Source of the DNA: DATEOR01 sp035698665
GTDB taxonomy: Bacteria > Actinomycetota > Thermoleophilia > Gaiellales > Gaiellaceae
Assembly: GCA_035698665.1 (NCBI GenBank)
Contig: DASSBN010000057.1
Location: 1 to 8,061 of the forward strand
Direction of reading: 5' to 3'
DNA length: 8,061 nucleotides
Shown: piece by piece, positions 4,959 to 8,061 of the stretch
Layout: every line of letters begins with the position of its first letter
Position numbering within the stretch: the first letter of the stretch is position 1
The notes under the pieces: generated by a model
Seen by the model: the letters and a program-made list of their open reading frames with translations, nothing else
The model's database searches: none
Told to the model about the DNA's origin: nothing
Position numbers and translations under genes: made by a program

Positions 4959-7905
4959 TCTCCGTTGTGGCGATGGCCGCCTGCGCCGCGGCGAGGCGCG
5001 CGACCGGCACCCGGAACGGCGAACAGGAGACGTAGTTCAGCCCGACCTCGTGGCAGAAGGCGATGCTCTGCGGGTCGCCGCCATGCTCGCCGCAGATGCC
5101 GATCTTGAGGTCCTTCTTGGTGCTGCGCCCCTTCTCGACGCCGGTGCGGACGAGCTGGCCGATGCCATCCACGTCGAGCACCTGGAACGGGTTCTCCGGC
5201 AGGATCTTGCGGTCGACGTACTGCATGAGGAACTTGCCCTCTGCGTCGTCGCGCGAGTAGCCGAAGCCCATCTGGGTCAGGTCGTTCGTGCCGAAGCTGA
5301 AGAACTCGGCGTGCTCGGCGATCTCGTCCGCGGTGAGGGCGCCACGAGGGACCTCGATCATCGTGCCGAACTTGTAGTCGACCTGCTGTCCGGACGACTC
5401 GACGATGCGGGCGACCTCAGCCTCGAGGATCTCGCGCGTCTCGCGCAGCTCGTTCACGTGACCGACGAGCGGGATCATGATCTCGGGCAGCGGCGTCTTG
5501 CCCTCGGCCGCGACGCGGGCAGCGCCGGCGAGGATGGCACGCGTCTGCATCTTCACCACGTCGGGGACCATGAGCCCCAGGCGCACGCCGCGCAGGCCGA
5601 GCATCGGGTTCTGCTCGACCATCGCCTCGACCGCATGGAGCAGCTCCTCCTTCTCGCTCAGCTCCCGCTCGAGGTTGGAGCGATCGCCATCGGTCGAGGC
5701 GGGCTCAGCCTTCCCCTCACGTTGGATGAGCTTCATCGCGCGGGCCGCGTCCTTCTTGCCGAAGATCTTCGTCAGGCCCTTCTCGAGCGCGGGCGTCACC
5801 CGATCCCCGACCGCGTCGACCCGCGTCGGACCGCCCTCCACCTCGACCAGGGTACGCAGCCGCGTCGTCTGGGCGATGAGCTCCTCGTGCGAGGGAAGGA
5901 ACTCGTGGAGCGGCGGGTCGATGAGGCGGATGACGACCGGGAGGCCGTCCATCGCTCTGAAGAGGCCCGCGAAGTCATCGGTCTGGAGCTGCTCGAGCGA
6001 GGCGAGGGCCTCGTCGAAGGCAGTGATGGCCGAGCGATCGTCATCCGTGCGCTCGGCATCGGCCTTCCCTTTCGCCGCCGTGGCGGCGTGCGCGTTGAGG
6101 ATCATGCGCTGCACGGTCGGCAGCCGATCCTGCTCGAAGAACATGTGCTCGGTCCGGCAGAGGCCGATGCCCTGGGCGCCGAAGGCCCGGGCGCGCTCCG
6201 CGTCGCGAGGGTAGTCGGCGTTGGCCCAGACCTGGAGGTGTCGCGCTTCGTCGGCCCAGCCCAGGAGCGTCGCGAGGTCGTGCTCGTCCTCGAACTTCGC
6301 CTCGATGGTCGGGAGCTCGCCGGCGAAGATCTCGCCCGTCGTGCCGTCGATCGAGATCGTCTCGCCCTCGGCGACGGTCACCGATCCGGCACGCATCTGC
6401 CGCTTCGCGTAGTCAATCTTGAGCGTCTCCGCTCCCGCCACGCACGGAAGGCCCATGCTTCGCGCGACGACCGCCGCGTGCGAGGTCGCGCCGCCGCGCG
6501 CGGTGAGGACGCCCTTCGCGGCGAGCATGCCGTGGACGTCATCCGGTGACGTCTCGATGCGGACGAGGATGACCGGGTCGCCGGCGGCCTTCGCCTCCAC
6601 CGCTCGATCGGGGTCGAAGATCGCCCGCCCCACGGCGGCTCCGGGCGAGGCGTTGAGGCCCTTGCCGAGGAGCTTGTCGGCCGTCCGTGCTTTGGCGGCC
6701 TCGTCGAACCGCGGAAGGAGGAGCTGGACGATCTGCCCCGGCTCGACGCGCTGGAGCGCCTCTTCCTTGCTGATCACGCCCTCGTTGACCATGTCGACGG
6801 CGATCTTCACCGCGGCAGGGGCGGTGCGCTTACCGGATCGGGTCTGGAGCATGTAGAGCGTGCCGCGCTCGATGGTGAACTCGAGGTCCTGCATCTCGCG
6901 GTAGTGCGACTCGAGCTTGCCGGCGATCTCCTCGAACTGCGCGTAGACCTCCGGCAGCTCGTCGCGCAGGTGGCTGATCCTCTCCGGCGTGCGCACCCCG
7001 GCGACGACGTCCTCGCCCTGCGCGTTGGTCAGGTACTCGCCGTAGAGCGACCTCTCGCCGGTGTTCGGATCGCGGGTGAACGCGACGCCGGTGCCGGAGT
7101 CGTCGCCCATGTTGCCGAAGACCATGGTCACGACATTCACGGCGGTGCCCAGGTCGTGCGGGATCCTGTTGAACTCGCGGTAATCGTGGGCGCGCTTTCC
7201 GAACCACGAGTCGAAGACGGCGCGCACGGCGAGCTCCAGCTGCCGATACGGATCGGTCGGGAACTCCTCCCCGGTCTTGGCCTTCACGATCTCGGCGAAG
7301 CGGTTCCCGATGTCGCGCAGCTGGTCGGCCGTGAGATCGGTGTCAAGCTTCGCCTTGGCCCGGTGCTTGAGGTCCTCGAACGGCTCGTCGAAGTCCTCCG
7401 CCTTCAGGTCGAGCACGATGCGGCCGAACATCGCGACGAAGCGTCGCCACGCGTCCCACGCGAAGCGCTCGTTCCCGGTGAGGGCGATCAGGCCCTCGAC
7501 CGTGTCCGGGTTGAGGCCCAGGTTGAGGACGGTGTCCATCATTCCCGGCATGCTGAACGCGGCGCCCGAGCGCACGGAGACGAGGAGCGGGTTCTTCGGA
7601 TCGCCGAACCCCTTGCCCGTCTGCTCCTCGAGCTGCTTCATGTGAGCCACGACGTCGTCCCACAGGCCATCCGGCAGCTGCTTCCCGGCGGCGTAGTACG
7701 CGTTGCAGGCCTGGGTCGTGATCGTGAAGCCCGGCGGGACGGGAAGTCCCGCGTTCGTCATCTCCGCCAGCCCGGCGCCCTTGCCGCCCAGCGTCGAGCG
7801 CATCGACGCGTCGCCCTCGCTGAACGTGTAGATCAGCTTCCCGTCCGACTGCGCTGCGGCGGCCTTGCGGGTGGTGCGACGGGGCTTACGGGCGGTCGTG
7901 GCCAT
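4945..7905 (-). CDS. ppdK: Pyruvate, phosphate dikinase
   Basis: Interconverts pyruvate + ATP + phosphate and phosphoenolpyruvate + AMP + diphosphate in the cytoplasm, linking glycolysis and gluconeogenesis. It has 986 residues. The N-terminal ATP-grasp domain (about 23-360) contains LGGKGAGLAEM, LLVSVRSGAAFSMPGMMDTV and GTGVAFTRDPNTGE. The swivelling phosphohistidine domain has TARGGATSHAAVVAR with catalytic His476. The PEP/pyruvate barrel (about 535-975) has LCRTEHMFF, DPPLHEFLP, NPMLGLRG, the metal ligands E851 (MIEVPRGAL) and D875 (SFGTNDLTQ), and catalytic Cys938 (GICGEHGGDP). All catalytic residues are present. It is longer than the usual ~870-900 residues because of a basic N-terminal tail (1-22), extra residues around 605-640, and an insertion at about 684-750. 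The ATG at 7905 is preceded by GAGGAG. Thr474 lies two residues before His476, where the plant regulatory protein phosphorylates its target; no such regulator gene is in this window. Confidence 0.97.
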   Translation of the reverse strand: MATTARKPRRTTRKAAAAQSDGKLIYTFSEGDASMRSTLGGKGAGLAEMTNAGLPVPPGFTITTQACNAYYAAGKQLPDGLWDDVVAHMKQLEEQTGKGFGDPKNPLLVSVRSGAAFSMPGMMDTVLNLGLNPDTVEGLIALTGNERFAWDAWRRFVAMFGRIVLDLKAEDFDEPFEDLKHRAKAKLDTDLTADQLRDIGNRFAEIVKAKTGEEFPTDPYRQLELAVRAVFDSWFGKRAHDYREFNRIPHDLGTAVNVVTMVFGNMGDDSGTGVAFTRDPNTGERSLYGEYLTNAQGEDVVAGVRTPERISHLRDELPEVYAQFEEIAGKLESHYREMQDLEFTIERGTLYMLQTRSGKRTAPAAVKIAVDMVNEGVISKEEALQRVEPGQIVQLLLPRFDEAAKARTADKLLGKGLNASPGAAVGRAIFDPDRAVEAKAAGDPVILVRIETSPDDVHGMLAAKGVLTARGGATSHAAVVARSMGLPCVAGAETLKIDYAKRQMRAGSVTVAEGETISIDGTTGEIFAGELPTIEAKFEDEHDLATLLGWADEARHLQVWANADYPRDAERARAFGAQGIGLCRTEHMFFEQDRLPTVQRMILNAHAATAAKGKADAERTDDDRSAITAFDEALASLEQLQTDDFAGLFRAMDGLPVVIRLIDPPLHEFLPSHEELIAQTTRLRTLVEVEGGPTRVDAVGDRVTPALEKGLTKIFGKKDAARAMKLIQREGKAEPASTDGDRSNLERELSEKEELLHAVEAMVEQNPMLGLRGVRLGLMVPDVVKMQTRAILAGAARVAAEGKTPLPEIMIPLVGHVNELRETREILEAEVARIVESSGQQVDYKFGTMIEVPRGALTADEIAEHAEFFSFGTNDLTQMGFGYSRDDAEGKFLMQYVDRKILPENPFQVLDVDGIGQLVRTGVEKGRSTKKDLKIGICGEHGGDPQSIAFCHEVGLNYVSCSPFRVPVARLAAAQAAIATTETRDK

Positions 7906-7917
7906 GCGGAAACTCGG

Positions 7918-7923
7918 CTCCTC
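7918..7923 (-). promoter_or_regulatory. Shine-Dalgarno site of ppdK
   Basis: GAGGAG on the minus strand lies twelve bases before the ATG at 7905. The spacing is somewhat long, but no other purine-rich site competes except a lone GAG at 7913-7915. It supports the ATG that includes the basic N-terminal tail. Confidence 0.45.
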
Positions 7924-7949
7924 GTACGGGAAGTCAGGGGGTGCCCGAA

Positions 7950-7978
7950 ATTGTAGCCCTCACAGCCATCGCCGCCAG
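7950..7978 (-). promoter_or_regulatory. Probable ppdK promoter overlapping the upstream gene's 3' end
   Basis: On the minus strand, CTGGCG (7978-7973, three of six to the -35 consensus) is followed after 17 bases by TACAAT (7955-7950, five of six to the -10). Transcription would start near 7943, giving a leader of about 38 bases. The -35 sits inside the last codons of the upstream membrane-protein gene. Confidence 0.45.
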
Positions 7979-8061
7979 CGGGCCACGATGAGCGTGACGA
8001 CCGCCAGCGCGACCATGAGACCGATGACGACGAAGAAGAAGCTCGGGTCGTCGAAGAAGCC
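7960..8061 (-). CDS. C-terminal end of a membrane protein, 5' part outside window
   Basis: The last 33 codons before a TGA at 7962-7960. The visible part begins GFFDDPSFFF, continues as an uninterrupted hydrophobic stretch of about 20 residues rich in Val, Leu, Ile and Ala, and ends ARWRRWL. That is one C-terminal transmembrane helix with a positively charged end, so the C-terminus is probably cytoplasmic. Nothing identifies the family. It could be the tail of a larger protein or most of a very small one. It lies 54 bases upstream of the ppdK start on the same strand, and the apparent ppdK promoter overlaps its end. Confidence 0.55.
   Translation of the reverse strand, partial: GFFDDPSFFFVVIGLMVALAVVTLIVARWRRWL

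Noticed and set aside
5050..6549. 499-codon plus-strand open frame opposite ppdK
   Set aside because: PpdK on the other strand is intact with all catalytic residues. The antisense frame is low-diversity Arg/Leu/Glu sequence typical of GC-rich shadows.
6904..7956. 350-codon plus-strand open frame opposite the ppdK 5' half
   Set aside because: Antisense shadow of the ATP-grasp domain. It shows no recognisable motif and no ribosome-binding site worth noting.

Overview
This is a GC-rich bacterial chromosome segment (roughly two-thirds G+C by eye) dominated by information-processing and central-metabolism genes. GTG starts, a Lys/Ala-rich N-terminal tail on the primary sigma factor, and a ppdK–dnaG–rpoD neighbourhood suggest a GC-rich Gram-positive-like or Chloroflexota-type bacterium. 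I cannot fix the phylum from the sequence alone. There are no tRNA or rRNA genes, insertion sequences or CRISPR arrays, and no gene-free stretch over 300 bases.

Layout, left to right. (1) Positions 1-1672, minus strand: the primary sigma factor RpoD/SigA, cut by the left window edge inside region 3. (2) Positions 1677-3509 (possibly to 3554), minus strand: DNA primase DnaG, four bases upstream of rpoD and clearly co-transcribed with it. This is the dnaG-rpoD half of the classical macromolecular-synthesis operon. (3) About 3510-3670: a compact divergent regulatory region with a probable dnaG promoter, three copies of an 8-mer containing TTGACA, a 12-bp dyad, and three CCGCAC boxes spaced exactly 10 bp apart. 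(4) Positions 3671-4929, plus strand: a two-gene operon overlapping by GTGA. It encodes a degenerate ECF-like sigma factor and a one-pass membrane protein with a zinc-binding anti-sigma motif (HxxxCxxC) and a long Pro/Thr-rich tail outside the membrane. (5) Positions 4945-7905, minus strand: pyruvate phosphate dikinase, convergent with the anti-sigma gene across only 15 bases and longer than usual for its family. (6) Positions 7960-8061, minus strand: the last 33 codons of a membrane protein running off the right edge. The ppdK promoter overlaps its 3' end.

How they work together: DnaG (replication priming) and RpoD (housekeeping transcription) form one unit. PpdK sits in the same orientation, as in many Firmicutes and Chloroflexota loci where ppdK, dnaG and rpoD are neighbours. 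The inverted sigma/anti-sigma cassette lies between ppdK and dnaG and shares its upstream region with dnaG. A surface-signal-responsive regulator therefore sits back to back with the replication/housekeeping-sigma operon. The most unusual protein features are in RpoD: a ~175-residue insertion between regions 1.2 and 2.1, and an imperfect duplication in region 3.
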